Positions 29,654 to 38,252 are shown, counted from the stretch's first letter. The stretch: DNA of 64,000 nt from Corynebacterium pseudopelargi (GCF_003814005.1 NZ_CP033898.1:1488001-1552000); one strand, 5' to 3'. A program made the numbers and translations. The notes: generated by a model not told the origin, from the sequence alone.

Positions 29654-29762
29654 AGCAACTACTGTACTTCCCTTCGTGCCATCGTGCTGCCCTGGGGTCT
29701 AGCAACACCTTTTTTGTAGCAAGTCCCGCGGTTTGGGTCAGAAGCACCCGCCTTGCCAGGGT

Positions 29763-29796
29763 GCTAGTGATTGCTCGGGCGCTAGTGATCGCGATG
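29763..29796. repeat. 18-bp imperfect tandem repeat at the anti-sigma gene stop
   Basis: GCTAGTGAT occurs at 29763-29771 and 29781-29789 within an 18-nt repeating unit. On the minus strand the second copy would add five codons and another in-frame TAG after the annotated stop. Confidence 0.7.
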
Positions 29797-30162
29797 TTCT
29801 TGGCGCAAATATTTCAGCTTCTTGCTGGCGTGTTCAAACTTAGCCCGAAGCGATAAGCGCTCCTGGATCAATTCCTCGGCACCTGGGCCTTCGGGGCAGC
29901 TCGTGGCGATAGACTGCAGGCGATCTAAAAGCCGGGCAGGTGCTTGCACGTTATCTTGTTTGCAACTTCGAAGCCGCTGCGAGGCGAGCCTTTGGCGCTC
30001 AACTTCTGCGCGACATTCCTGGCAATGCACCAGGTGCACATGCACGCGGTGTTTGGCCACAGAACTGAGTTCTTCATCGACAAACGCCGCGACGGCTTCG
30101 GGGCTTGGGTGATCGGTGGAGGAAAAGCGCTTGCTATTGGGAGTGTGTTCTAAAAACGCCAC
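29782..30162 (-). CDS. cseE: Anti-sigma-E factor (zinc-binding)
   Basis: A 126-residue protein with the ZAS anti-sigma motif in HRVHVHLVHCQECRAEV (H-x3-H... C-x2-C; about residues 38-54). It is immediately downstream of sigE on the same strand, 196 nt apart. Such proteins bind the ECF sigma factor until stress releases it. No membrane helix is visible, so it should be a soluble zinc anti-sigma factor like RseA/CseE. The tail from residue 95 is a charged helix. The last 18 nt, including the stop, are imperfectly repeated downstream. Confidence 0.88.
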   Translation of the reverse strand: MAFLEHTPNSKRFSSTDHPSPEAVAAFVDEELSSVAKHRVHVHLVHCQECRAEVERQRLASQRLRSCKQDNVQAPARLLDRLQSIATSCPEGPGAEELIQERLSLRAKFEHASKKLKYLRQEHRDH

Positions 30163-30358
30163 CGGGGTTTCCTCCTTACACCTTCGATCTCAGCGGCCAC
30201 GTATTTCACACGCGGTGTGCAACCTTATGCACCATGTGGCACCCATCGTAGCGATGATGAAGGCAAGCTGCCCGTGATGGCGAAAACACCGGACACAAAA
30301 CCCGCCTGGCATTGCAAACGCGCAGCAAAAGCGCAGCCAGGAGGCGTTAAAGGTGGAG

Positions 30359-31003
30359 TTAGCTTGCGGGGATAAGCAGTTGGGCTTCTTCGTTTTCTTC
30401 TGCCGCGCGCTCTAGCGAGGCACGCAACTGGGAGCGCCCGCGGTGAATGCGCGAACGCACCGTGCCCATTTTCACGCCCAAGGTGGCGGCGATTTCTTCG
30501 TAGCTCAAACCCACCACATCACACAGCACGACTGCCACGCGGAAATCCGGGCCGAGCTCGTCGAGTGCCTGCTGGAGCACCGGGTCGAGGTTAGCCACGC
30601 TAAAGGCTTGTTCCGGGGTCATCTCGGTGCCGGGGACGCGCTCATAATCTTCCGGCAGCGCCTCCATGCGGATACGAGCGCGGTGGCGAACCATATCCAA
30701 AAACAGGTTGGTGGTAATGCGGTGCAGCCAGCCTTCGAAGGTGCCTGGCTGGTAGTTCTTCAGCGAGCGGAATACTCGCATGAAGGTTTCTTGGGTGAGG
30801 TCTTCTGCGTCTTGCTGGTTACCCGAAAGGCGAAAGGCGAGGCGATACACGCTATCGGCGTGTTCTGCTACTAACTCTGCCCAGGTTGGCATGGCACCTT
30901 CACCGGCATCAAAGGCTGCTGTACCACTGAGCGTTTCCGCCTCGTTGTGTTCAACATCCCAGGAGTCAATGATGGCTGCCGAGTCGTTTCGGGTTGCTCG
31001 CAT
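30359..31003 (-). CDS. sigE: ECF RNA polymerase sigma factor SigE
   Basis: A 214-residue sigma-70 family factor. Region 2 is visible as [20 protein letters not shown] and region 4 as [20 protein letters not shown], typical of ECF factors; sigma region 3 is absent. In Corynebacterium SigE responds to surface stress and is held by CseE, encoded next. I start at the ATG at 31003 (MRATRND); the open frame extends to 31414 but without support. CACAAT 7 nt before the ATG may be a -10 for a leaderless mRNA. A GGAA-N18-GTT pattern about 40 nt upstream is a possible ECF-type autoregulatory promoter. Confidence 0.92.
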   Translation of the reverse strand: MRATRNDSAAIIDSWDVEHNEAETLSGTAAFDAGEGAMPTWAELVAEHADSVYRLAFRLSGNQQDAEDLTQETFMRVFRSLKNYQPGTFEGWLHRITTNLFLDMVRHRARIRMEALPEDYERVPGTEMTPEQAFSVANLDPVLQQALDELGPDFRVAVVLCDVVGLSYEEIAATLGVKMGTVRSRIHRGRSQLRASLERAAEENEEAQLLIPAS

Positions 31004-31304
31004 GTGCAAGATTGTGCCGGAGTTGTCTAGAGAAAACCAACCAAGAAACTGCATTTTCCCTGTGAATCTCAGAATCGTTGTGCAAGCGTTATATTTTGTA
31101 CCCAAAATTGTGAAATGTACCCACCATTCCACCACTCCTGCCGCCCCGACCCAATCCACCGCCGTGGCGCCAAAAGGCTTGCAGTAGTGGATAAACGCCA
31201 AAGTGGCGTCACAATTTTCCCAACAATCACTTGCGTGCCTAACCTTTGGCCTCTCGCGCAGGTCTACCCCACAACACCTCGTTGAACACCTAGAATTCCC
31301 AACT
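31004..31304. other. Divergent promoter region sigE / O-methyltransferase
   Basis: 301 nt without a gene. It contains a direct repeat GTACCC-N13-GTACCC within an A/T-rich segment (about 31095-31120), a TATATT, the -10-like CACAAT before sigE (31011-31016, minus) and TAGAAT before the O-methyltransferase (31291-31296). The longer frames that extend both genes into this region are probably not translated. Confidence 0.55.
31291..31296 (+). promoter_or_regulatory. -10 element (TAGAAT) for the leaderless O-methyltransferase gene
   Basis: TAGAAT followed by 8 nt and GTG at 31305. There is no Shine-Dalgarno sequence before either the GTG or the ATG three codons later. Confidence 0.6.
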
Positions 31305-31934
31305 GTGAATGCCATGCTCCGCGAGTACATCGAATCTACTAACCGCAGCTCCGAGGCGCTCGACCACGCCATCGCCGAAGCCAAGGAAGTTGGGCTTAAC
31401 ACCCCCGACGCCATGACGGGTCAGCTCCTGCAAACCCTTGCTGTAACCACCGGCGCCCACGGCCTGGTTGCCATCACCCCGGCTGCCGATGTTGCAGGCC
31501 TATACATGCTCGCAGGCGCCAGCGACAAGGCGGTGCTGACCTGCATCGACCCAGAACCCGAGCACCAGCAACGGGCAAAGGCCACCTTCCGCAGCGCAGG
31601 CTATCCCAGCCAGCGCGTTCGCTTCTTGCCTTCTCGCCCACTAGAGGTGCTTGGGCGCCTTGCCAACAACAGCTACCAGGTCATTTTTGCCGAAGTCTCC
31701 CCCATGGATCTTTCGGCCTTGGTGGATGCCGCGTTGCCACTGCTCAGCGATGGCGGCGTCTTGCTGCTTGCCGACGCCCTCCTCGACGGCACCATCAGCG
31801 ACTCAAGCAGGATCGACCGCGATACCCTCGGGGCGCGCGAAGCCGATCAGCACATCCTTGGCCTCGAAGGCGTTGTGGTAGCCAGGCTTCCCCTTGGTGC
31901 GGGCCTGACCATGATTAGCAAGTGCCGCGATTAG
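31305..31934 (+). CDS. SAM-dependent O-methyltransferase
   Basis: A 209-residue protein resembling Rv1220c-type methyltransferases next to sigE. Features: an N-terminal helix pair ([19 protein letters not shown]), a SAM-binding region ([14 protein letters not shown] segment [17 protein letters not shown], then [14 protein letters not shown]), [10 protein letters not shown] and a final strand GAGLTMISK. The glycine-rich SAM loop is poorly conserved, so activity is not assured. The GTG start at 31305 is chosen because of the -10 TAGAAT 8 nt upstream. It is divergent from sigE and convergent with glgC. Confidence 0.83.
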   Translation: MNAMLREYIESTNRSSEALDHAIAEAKEVGLNTPDAMTGQLLQTLAVTTGAHGLVAITPAADVAGLYMLAGASDKAVLTCIDPEPEHQQRAKATFRSAGYPSQRVRFLPSRPLEVLGRLANNSYQVIFAEVSPMDLSALVDAALPLLSDGGVLLLADALLDGTISDSSRIDRDTLGAREADQHILGLEGVVVARLPLGAGLTMISKCRD

Positions 31935-31955
31935 CAACGACTCTTTGAGCACAAC

Positions 31956-31991
31956 ACAAGGCTCCAGCGCGAATCGCGCTGGAGCCTTGTT
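31956..31991. terminator. Bidirectional terminator between O-methyltransferase and glgC
   Basis: A 16-bp perfect stem (31956-31971 with 31975-31990) with a 3-nt loop AAT between two convergent genes. It has only short T-runs. Confidence 0.8.
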
Positions 31992-32012
31992 GCGGTGTGA
32001 GCAGGGGCTGAA

Positions 32013-33239
32013 CTATTGGTGTTCTACCACCTGGTTTTTACCCACCACCACAACGCCACCGGGGCTTACGGCAAAGCGCTGAGCATCTCGCTCGGGTTCC
32101 ACACCGATGAGGGTGCCATCGGAGATCACCACGTTTTTATCCAAGATGGCGTGGCGGACCACAGCGCCCTTACCAATGCGCACACCGGGCATGAGCACGG
32201 AGCCTTCCACGGTGGCACCTTCTTCTACCACCACATCGGTGGAGAGCACGGAGTTACGCACCGTTGCCGCAGAGATGATCGAGCCCTGGCCCACCATGGA
32301 GCTTTGGGCAATACCACCTTGAATGAACTTTGCCGGGGGCAGTTCGTCAGTATCGGTGGAGCGGATCGGCCACTTGCGGTTGTAGAGGTTGAAAATGGGG
32401 TGCACAGAGATCAGGTCCATGTGTGCCTCATAGAAGGCGTCGATGGTACCTACATCGCGCCAGTAGGCACGGTCACGCTCGGTGGAACCGGGCACCACGT
32501 TTTTGTTGAAGTCGTAGACATTCGCCTCACCCTTTTCTACGAAATACGGGATGATGTCGCCGCCCATATCGTGGGTGGAATCGGGATTGGATTCATCGTC
32601 TTTGAGCGCCTTGATCAGTGCGTCGGTGCTAAAGACGTAGTTGCCCATCGAGGCATAGGTCATCTCTGGGTCATCGGGAGTACCGGGCGGATCTGCCGGC
32701 TTTTCTAGGAATTCGGTGATGTTGTTGTCATCATTTGCCTGGATACAACCAAACGCAGATGCCTCAGAACGCGGCACTCGGATACCGGCCACAGTGACAG
32801 ACTTACCCGAGGCAATGTGGTCTTCTACCATCTGCGATGGGTCCATGCGGTAGACGTGATCGGCACCAAAGACGATCACATAGTCGGGCTTTTCGTCGTA
32901 GATCAGGTTCAAGGACTGCAAAATTGCATCCGCAGAACCCTGATACCAGCGCTTACCCAGGCGCTGCTGGGCAGGCACAGAGGCAATGTATTGGCTGGTA
33001 GGCCCGGTGAACTGCCAGGATTGAGAGATATGGCGATCCAGTGAGTGCGACTTGTACTGCGTCAGCACACAGATCTTCATATAACCGGCATTCACCATAT
33101 TTGACAGCACGAAATCAATGAGGCGATACACGCCGCCAAAAGGCACGGCGGGCTTCGCGCGGTCTTCGGTCAAGGGAAATAGGCGCTTGCCTTCGCCACC
33201 GGCAAGCACGATTGCTAGGACGTTTGGTTGGCTCTTCAC
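32013..33239 (-). CDS. glgC: Glucose-1-phosphate adenylyltransferase
   Basis: A 408-residue ADP-glucose pyrophosphorylase. It has the N-terminal nucleotide-binding motif [13 protein letters not shown] with [20 protein letters not shown], and a C-terminal left-handed beta-helix ([25 protein letters not shown]). It makes ADP-glucose for glycogen and, in actinobacteria, maltose-1-phosphate synthesis. I choose GTG 33239 ([11 protein letters not shown]) over TTG 33248. TAAATT 7 nt before this GTG suggests a leaderless mRNA, though GGGGAA could also serve as a weak SD. It is divergent from glgA; the 112 nt between them hold both promoters. Confidence 0.93.
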   Translation of the reverse strand: MKSQPNVLAIVLAGGEGKRLFPLTEDRAKPAVPFGGVYRLIDFVLSNMVNAGYMKICVLTQYKSHSLDRHISQSWQFTGPTSQYIASVPAQQRLGKRWYQGSADAILQSLNLIYDEKPDYVIVFGADHVYRMDPSQMVEDHIASGKSVTVAGIRVPRSEASAFGCIQANDDNNITEFLEKPADPPGTPDDPEMTYASMGNYVFSTDALIKALKDDESNPDSTHDMGGDIIPYFVEKGEANVYDFNKNVVPGSTERDRAYWRDVGTIDAFYEAHMDLISVHPIFNLYNRKWPIRSTDTDELPPAKFIQGGIAQSSMVGQGSIISAATVRNSVLSTDVVVEEGATVEGSVLMPGVRIGKGAVVRHAILDKNVVISDGTLIGVEPERDAQRFAVSPGGVVVVGKNQVVEHQ

Positions 33240-33246
33240 GTTCCCC

Positions 33247-33252
33247 AATTTA
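33247..33252 (-). promoter_or_regulatory. -10 element (TAAATT) for glgC
   Basis: TAAATT followed by 7 nt (GGGGAAC) and the GTG at 33239. It may give a leaderless mRNA. Confidence 0.45.
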
Positions 33253-33337
33253 GGCGCTAAAAGTAATTCCTGCTAAAGAAACGATAAATTGCGACTTAAA
33301 CCATAGACAGGACGCCCCACAATCGGCATAACCCGTT

Positions 33338-33343
33338 TAGGCT
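33338..33343 (+). promoter_or_regulatory. -10 element (TAGGCT) for leaderless glgA
   Basis: TAGGCT followed by 8 nt and the ATG at 33352. No Shine-Dalgarno sequence is present. Confidence 0.5.
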
Positions 33344-33351
33344 TGCTAACT

Positions 33352-34524
33352 ATGAAGGTTGCAATGCTCACCAAGGAATATCCACCCGAGATCTATGGCG
33401 GTGCCGGTGTGCACGTCACCGAACTCACCCGCTATATGCGCAAACTCGCCCACGTCGATGTGCACTGCATGGGCGGGCCTCGCGATGAACAAGACGTGTA
33501 CGTCTACGGCGTCGACGAAGCACTCAAAGATGCCAACCCGGCCGTCAAAACCCTTTCCACCGGCTTAAGAATGGCCGAGGGCCTAGGCGATGCCGAAGTG
33601 GCCCACTCCCACACCTGGTACGCAGGTCTTGGCGGCCACGTGGGCGGTTTGCTCCATGGCATCCCGCATGTGGCCACCGCTCACTCCCTGGAGCCCGATC
33701 GCCCGTGGAAGCGCGAGCAGCTCGGTGGCGGCTATGACATTTCTTCTTGGTCTGAGAAAAACACCATGGAATACGCCGATGCGGTGATTGCGGTATCGGC
33801 AAAGATGAAAGAGGCGATTCTCAAGGCCTACCCGCGTATTGATGAAGACCGCGTGAAGGTCGTGCTCAACGGCATTGACACCCAACTGTGGCAACCGCGT
33901 CCCACCTTTGATGATGCCGAAGATTCCGTCTTGCGCGAGCTAGGTGTGCGCCAGGATCAGCCGATTGTGAGCTTTGTTGGGCGCATTACCCGCCAAAAGG
34001 GCGTGGAGCACCTGGTCAAGGCCGCACGGCACTTTGATGAAGGCGTGCAGCTCGTGTTGTGCGCAGGCGCACCCGATACCCCGGAGATTGCCAAGCGCAC
34101 CAGCGAGTTGGTGCATCAATTGCAGGCAGAACGCGATGGCATCGTGTGGGTCCAAGAGATGCTGCCAAAAGAAAAGATCCAAGAAATCTTGACCGCCTCG
34201 GATGCCTTTGTGTGCCCTTCGATTTATGAGCCACTGGGCATTGTCAACCTCGAGGCCATGGCCTGTGCTACTGCCGTAGTGGCCTCTGATGTGGGAGGTA
34301 TTCCCGAGGTTGTAGCCGATGGCAAGACTGGCACCCTGGTGCATTACGATGCCGAGGATGCCACCACCTTCGAGCGCGATCTTGCCCAGGCCGTCAATGC
34401 CATGGTGGCCGATCGCAAACGTGCTGAGGCCTTCGGCATTGCCGGACGTGAGCGTGCCGTCGATACCTTCTCTTGGGCAAATATCGCGGAACAAACCATC
34501 GAGGTATATAAGTCCGTGATGTAG
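33352..34524 (+). CDS. glgA: Actinobacterial glycogen synthase / maltose-1-phosphate synthase (GT4)
   Basis: A 390-residue GT-B glycosyltransferase of family GT4. The N-terminus has MLTKEYPPEIYGGAGVHV; the C-terminal domain shows FVGRITRQKGVEHL and the nucleotide-sugar motif PSIYEPLGIVNLEAMA with the E-x7-E pair. In M. tuberculosis the orthologue (GlgM, Rv1212c) joins ADP-glucose and glucose-1-phosphate to maltose-1-phosphate; in C. glutamicum the gene is called glgA. It is divergent from glgC, which supplies ADP-glucose. Start at ATG 33352, fixed by family alignment and the -10 8 nt before. Confidence 0.93.
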   Translation: MKVAMLTKEYPPEIYGGAGVHVTELTRYMRKLAHVDVHCMGGPRDEQDVYVYGVDEALKDANPAVKTLSTGLRMAEGLGDAEVAHSHTWYAGLGGHVGGLLHGIPHVATAHSLEPDRPWKREQLGGGYDISSWSEKNTMEYADAVIAVSAKMKEAILKAYPRIDEDRVKVVLNGIDTQLWQPRPTFDDAEDSVLRELGVRQDQPIVSFVGRITRQKGVEHLVKAARHFDEGVQLVLCAGAPDTPEIAKRTSELVHQLQAERDGIVWVQEMLPKEKIQEILTASDAFVCPSIYEPLGIVNLEAMACATAVVASDVGGIPEVVADGKTGTLVHYDAEDATTFERDLAQAVNAMVADRKRAEAFGIAGRERAVDTFSWANIAEQTIEVYKSVM

Positions 34525-34566
34525 GCCTTGGGCTGCAGTGTGACTGCAAGATTTATCTGGCGCGAC

Positions 34567-34572
34567 TATCCT
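34567..34572 (+). promoter_or_regulatory. -10 element (TATCCT) for leaderless budA
   Basis: TATCCT followed by 8 nt and the ATG at 34581. A GGGCGG lies in between but is too close and G/C-only to be a convincing SD. Confidence 0.45.
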
Positions 34573-34580
34573 CGGGCGGC

Positions 34581-35321
34581 ATGAGTGACAACCATCCGCT
34601 CAGGATTTCGCGCCATACGATTTTTCAAAGCTCGTTAATGACTGCCCTCCTTGACGGCATCTACGACGGCGAGCTCAGCATCGGCGAGCTTTTAGGCCAC
34701 GGCAACTTCGGCATTGGCACCTTCAATGCCCTAGATGGCGAGATGATGATCATCGACGGGGTGTGCTACCAACTCCGCGGTGATGGCTCGGCACAAACCG
34801 CCACCCTGGATCAGCTCAGCCCCTTTGCCATCGCCACGAATTTTGTGCCGCGCCTGCGACTCGATGCACCCCGCAATCTTCGACGCAGCGAATTAAGCGA
34901 GTTCATCACCTCGCATTTACCCAGTGAAAACTTCATGTACGCGGTGCGCATCAGTGGCCACTTCCAGGAAGTGAAGGTGCGCACGGTAAGCAAACAGCAA
35001 CGTCCCTATCGCCCGATGACCGAGGCAACGATGGACGATAAGGAGCTGGAATTCCACGATGTGCATGGCATCGTCGGTGGTTTTCGCACCCCGGTGTATG
35101 AAAAGGGCATTGGCGTGCCCGGCTGCCATGTGCACTTTGTAGATGATGCCCGCAGCAAGGGCGGGCATGTACTCGACTTCACCCTCAGTGAGGGCACGAT
35201 CGAGGTGTGCCCCGGCACCGACCTAGAACTGCGTTTGCCCCTTACCCAAGAGTTTTCTGAGGCCAGCTTGGCCCCGGAAGACCTTGACCAACAAATCCAC
35301 GACACCGAAGTGAAATCTTAA
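34581..35321 (+). CDS. budA: Alpha-acetolactate decarboxylase
   Basis: A 246-residue ALDC that converts 2-acetolactate to acetoin, an overflow product that also relieves acid stress and regulates the branched-chain amino-acid precursor pool. Evidence: FQSSLMTALLDGIYDGELS near the N-terminus, GHGNFGIGTFNALDGEM, MIIDGVCYQ, and the metal site GCHVHFVDDARSKGGHVLDF with three His. The length is typical. No acetolactate synthase gene is nearby. The GH32-like gene follows after 16 nt and is probably co-transcribed. The pair interrupts the glg-to-folP order that is otherwise conserved. Confidence 0.92.
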   Translation: MSDNHPLRISRHTIFQSSLMTALLDGIYDGELSIGELLGHGNFGIGTFNALDGEMMIIDGVCYQLRGDGSAQTATLDQLSPFAIATNFVPRLRLDAPRNLRRSELSEFITSHLPSENFMYAVRISGHFQEVKVRTVSKQQRPYRPMTEATMDDKELEFHDVHGIVGGFRTPVYEKGIGVPGCHVHFVDDARSKGGHVLDFTLSEGTIEVCPGTDLELRLPLTQEFSEASLAPEDLDQQIHDTEVKS

Positions 35322-35337
35322 AAAGAGGCTACAGATC

Positions 35338-36735
35338 ATGGCTTATCGTCCCGAACTCCACGTCACCCCAGAGATTGGCATCCTTGATGCTCCCGCCGGA
35401 GCGCTGTTCGACGGCACCCACTGGCATATCTTTACCCAGTTCAGGCCCACCCCGGACGCAGGTGCGCGGTGGTCGCACCAAATTGCAGAAGGCTCCCCGC
35501 TGAACTGGGAGATCTGTGATGATGTGCTCGCACCCCAAGGTGAGGAAATCAAGGTGCGCGCGGGTTCGGTGGTGCAGGCGGGCGTTACCACGCTGTTGTA
35601 TTACACCTCGGTAAGCCCCGTAGGCGATCAGGTGCATGTGGCAAGTATTGAGGATTTGGAAGCCACCACGGAGTTTGTCAGCGACGAAGGCTCTGCGGTG
35701 GATCAAAATGTGCAGCACCGCGGTGTGGTCTTAGATGATCGCGATGGGTTTTATAATTTCCGCTCCCCCAGCGTGCGCGCTGCTTTCTTAGAAGGCGATG
35801 AGCAATCCGGGTGGCTGATGCTTGCAGTAAGCGGCAGCATGGATGCCCCTGAGCTTGTGTTGCTGGACTCCGAAGATGGCCTTGATTGGAAGGTTCGCGG
35901 CCCGCTGACCTTGGCAGGCAATACCGGCTTAGAAGGTGAGCGGCTGGTTGCTCCTCGATTGATTCGCCTGAAAGATCAGGTTGATGGGCAGCTTTACGAC
36001 GTCCTCGTGCTCACCATCGAACGCCAGGGCATCGATATCTCTGGCTACCTTGTGGGCAAACTTGAGCGCACTACCTTTGAGGCTTTCAGCCCCTTCCAGC
36101 GCATCGATTTCGGCCATGATTTCACCCGCCCCAGGATCACCTCGGTGCCATCGGCGGTAGGTGAGCGCATGGGCGAGCGCTATAACAGCACCACCTTGTT
36201 TGGGTTTATGAATGGCCGCGGCCGCAACGATCACCCGCAGCGCCACCGCACCTACATCGAAGATGGCTGGGCCAACTGCCTTGCACTGCCCCGAGAAGCC
36301 ACGCTGCAAAACCGTCGCCTCTACCAAACCCCACCAGCAGGGCTGTGGGAGGCCGTGGAATTAAGCGACCGCGCAGCGCTGTGGACAGCGGTGCTGGATG
36401 TGCCCACCGGGGAATCCGTATCGGTGGAGTTGGTGGATTCTCAAGGCGATGTGGCCGCAGTGATCACCCACCGAGGCGACCATCTCGCACTTGATCGATC
36501 GATGAATAAGATCCACCAGGGCGATCCGGTGGCTGAGGCAGAATTACACGAAGACGACACCGATGCCATCACCATCGTCGTTGATGGCCCTACCGTTGAA
36601 GTATTTGCCGATGGCGGCCAAGTGGCTATGGCATCGAGGGTGTTCTTTGAAGGGGTCTGCAGCCAATTTAGGGTGCGCAGCACCGAAAGATCAGAGGTGC
36701 AACGCACCCACGAGCTGCGGCCAAAGTTCGCATAA
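35338..36735 (+). CDS. GH32-like five-bladed beta-propeller protein, catalytic residues apparently lost
   Basis: A 465-residue protein with the GH32 (invertase/fructosidase) plan: an N-terminal propeller and a C-terminal beta-sandwich (DGPTVEVFADGG; VRSTERS). Aligning the three catalytic motifs by eye gives ILDAPAG for (M/I)NDPNG, FRSPSV for FRDPKV and LVAPRL for WECPDL. The nucleophile Asp is then Ala18, the transition-state Asp is Ser143 and the acid/base Glu is Val204. So it may bind a sugar without hydrolysing it. A shifted alignment with D17 as nucleophile is possible but would not rescue the other two. No signal peptide; start ATG 35338 with AAAGAGG upstream. Terminator follows. Confidence 0.8.
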   Translation: MAYRPELHVTPEIGILDAPAGALFDGTHWHIFTQFRPTPDAGARWSHQIAEGSPLNWEICDDVLAPQGEEIKVRAGSVVQAGVTTLLYYTSVSPVGDQVHVASIEDLEATTEFVSDEGSAVDQNVQHRGVVLDDRDGFYNFRSPSVRAAFLEGDEQSGWLMLAVSGSMDAPELVLLDSEDGLDWKVRGPLTLAGNTGLEGERLVAPRLIRLKDQVDGQLYDVLVLTIERQGIDISGYLVGKLERTTFEAFSPFQRIDFGHDFTRPRITSVPSAVGERMGERYNSTTLFGFMNGRGRNDHPQRHRTYIEDGWANCLALPREATLQNRRLYQTPPAGLWEAVELSDRAALWTAVLDVPTGESVSVELVDSQGDVAAVITHRGDHLALDRSMNKIHQGDPVAEAELHEDDTDAITIVVDGPTVEVFADGGQVAMASRVFFEGVCSQFRVRSTERSEVQRTHELRPKFA

Positions 36736-36736
36736 G

Positions 36737-36767
36737 AAAAACGGCGCCTAACAAGGCGCCGTTTTTT
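36737..36767. terminator. Bidirectional terminator between GH32-like and RlmA-like genes
   Basis: ACGGCGCCT (36741-36749) pairs with AGGCGCCGT (36754-36762), loop AACA. The stem is extended by A:T pairs and followed by six T on plus and four on minus. Confidence 0.9.
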
Positions 36768-36773
36768 CGTGTT

Positions 36774-37643
36774 TTAAGCAATCTTGCGAAGGCGAGTCAC
36801 CATCGCCTTGGCGCTGACGTCCATGGTGGTGGGCAGATCGGCAATCCTTTCTGCCAACACATCGGGGTGGATATGGCGTGCAGAGGGGCTCATACCAATC
36901 TGGGTGGCGATGGACTCCTGGTTGAGCTTCATGGTGAATTCCACCGGCTGGGAAGGACCTACCGGTTCCAGGTGGCCAGAGGCCTGCTGGATCATGCGAT
37001 CGACCTTGCCACGCTCAACGTCGATAATGCCCAAGGGCTCACGCAGCTCAGCCAAGTGGCCAGCATCGGCGGTAAGCACGACTACCTCGCCCTTCGGCTT
37101 GAGCACGCGAGCAAACTCAGCGGCATTACGCGGCGCAAACACCACGGCAATGGCATCCAGGGAAGCATCTGCGATGGGCAGACGATTCCACGCATCGGCC
37201 ACCACTGCACCAACGCGGGGGTGGCACTTTGCCAGCAGCTTGGCGGCAGGCACCGATACATCGAGGCCTACGCCGCGAGCACCGTGGATGGAATCCAAAA
37301 TATGAGAGAGGTAATAGCCAGTGCCGGCACCAACCTCGCAGATCGCGGGGTCTACTTCTTCTGGCACCTCGGCATCATCAATGACTTCCTGTACTGCCTG
37401 CGTGACTGACTCAACGAAGGGGGCGAAATGCCCATTGGAAAGGAAGGTCTCACGCGCCTTGATCATCTCGGTGCTATCGCCTGAATAGCGAAGCCCGGCG
37501 CCGCCGGCGAGGGTGACATAGCCCTGGCGGGCTACATCGTAACTATGGCCAGATGCTGAAACCACCCTCGATCCTTCGTCGACAAGCTCTAAAACAGAAC
37601 CGTCGATGGGGTCGGCGAGGACGTCAATAACGTGCGAAAGCAC
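36774..37643 (-). CDS. RlmA-like 23S rRNA methyltransferase family protein, zinc-finger cysteines absent
   Basis: A 289-residue SAM-dependent methyltransferase. The N-terminal GHSYDVARQGYVTLAGG corresponds to the GHxFDxAKxGYVNLL of RlmA/TlrB, which methylate 23S rRNA G745/748. CEVGAGTGYYLSHI is the SAM-binding motif I, and DAIAVVFAPRNAAEFARVL follows as in the family. The four Cys of the RlmA zinc finger (CPxC... CxxGH) are missing: the region reads ADPIDGSVLELVDE then SASGH. GTG start with AAGGAG 6 nt upstream. It is the last gene of the folP-DUF3117 minus-strand series. Confidence 0.82.
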   Translation of the reverse strand: MLSHVIDVLADPIDGSVLELVDEGSRVVSASGHSYDVARQGYVTLAGGAGLRYSGDSTEMIKARETFLSNGHFAPFVESVTQAVQEVIDDAEVPEEVDPAICEVGAGTGYYLSHILDSIHGARGVGLDVSVPAAKLLAKCHPRVGAVVADAWNRLPIADASLDAIAVVFAPRNAAEFARVLKPKGEVVVLTADAGHLAELREPLGIIDVERGKVDRMIQQASGHLEPVGPSQPVEFTMKLNQESIATQIGMSPSARHIHPDVLAERIADLPTTMDVSAKAMVTRLRKIA

Positions 37644-37680
37644 ACACTCTCCTTGGGATAGCTAAAAAGTGAAAAAGGCG

Positions 37681-37851
37681 CTAAGCCTGAGCAACCTCAG
37701 TGAGCAAAGAGCCCAGCTCGGCGGCTTCTTCTTTGTTCAACTCAATCACGAGGCGTCCGCCGCCATCGGTAGGGATACGCATCACAATCTTGCGGCTTTC
37801 GATAACCGCTTCCATCGGACCATTGCCGGTACGAGGTTTCATCGCTGCCAT
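37681..37851 (-). CDS. DUF3117 small conserved protein
   Basis: A 56-residue protein beginning MAAMKPRTGNGPMEAV and continuing KIVMRIPTDGGGRLVIEL, the DUF3117 family, highly conserved in Actinobacteria (Rv1211 in M. tuberculosis) and of unknown function. The open frame extends upstream to 37920 into the DivIVA-like gene, but family length fixes the ATG at 37851. It starts 7 nt downstream of the DivIVA-like stop, so it is in the same operon. Confidence 0.88.
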   Translation of the reverse strand: MAAMKPRTGNGPMEAVIESRKIVMRIPTDGGGRLVIELNKEEAAELGSLLTEVAQA

Positions 37852-37858
37852 AGGTGGT

Positions 37859-38200
37859 TCACCGTTCTTTCTCACTCGAAGGGGATTCGACGATCGCCTC
37901 ATACGATCGTGCAGCTCCATCTAGTTTAGCGCCCGAAGCAGAGTTTGGTTCCCTGAGCATGCCAATCAATTGCTCCAACACAGCATCTACCTGCTGCGGA
38001 TCGTAGCCACGAGCGACTTGAGTAAAGCGAATCTGCTCAAAATCTCCGCGGGATACAAGCCGCGCATTATGCTGCTGAGCTGCATCATTTGGGGCAGTAT
38101 CCGGCTTGGCCTGAGAAAAAGAAAAGATCACGCGCCCAAGCAGCATCCCTGCAAGGACCAAGGCAATAGCCCCAATAATCCACGGCAATACTGCGAACAT
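37859..38200 (-). CDS. Membrane-anchored DivIVA-domain protein
   Basis: A 113-residue protein with one N-terminal membrane helix (residues 3-27, IIGAIALVLAGMLLGRVIF), a short linker and a DivIVA-like motif (IRFTQVARGYDPQQVDAVLEQL, about residues 58-79), then a Ser/Glu-rich tail. It corresponds to Rv1209 in position. DivIVA-type motifs mark cell-pole or septum proteins that interact with Wag31/DivIVA in these bacteria. SD AAAGGGAG before the ATG. The short length rules out a full DivIVA with coiled coil. Confidence 0.82.
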   Translation of the reverse strand: MFAVLPWIIGAIALVLAGMLLGRVIFSFSQAKPDTAPNDAAQQHNARLVSRGDFEQIRFTQVARGYDPQQVDAVLEQLIGMLREPNSASGAKLDGAARSYEAIVESPSSEKER

Positions 38201-38252
38201 GATGCTCCCTTTATCTTCCTAGAATCCCCGGCGGCTTGGTCGAAAATTATTG

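Noticed and set aside
30359..31414. Extended 351-codon sigE frame
   Set aside because: The extra N-terminal ~137 codons are not sigma-like and cross the divergent promoter region; family length and the -10-like CACAAT support the ATG at 31003.
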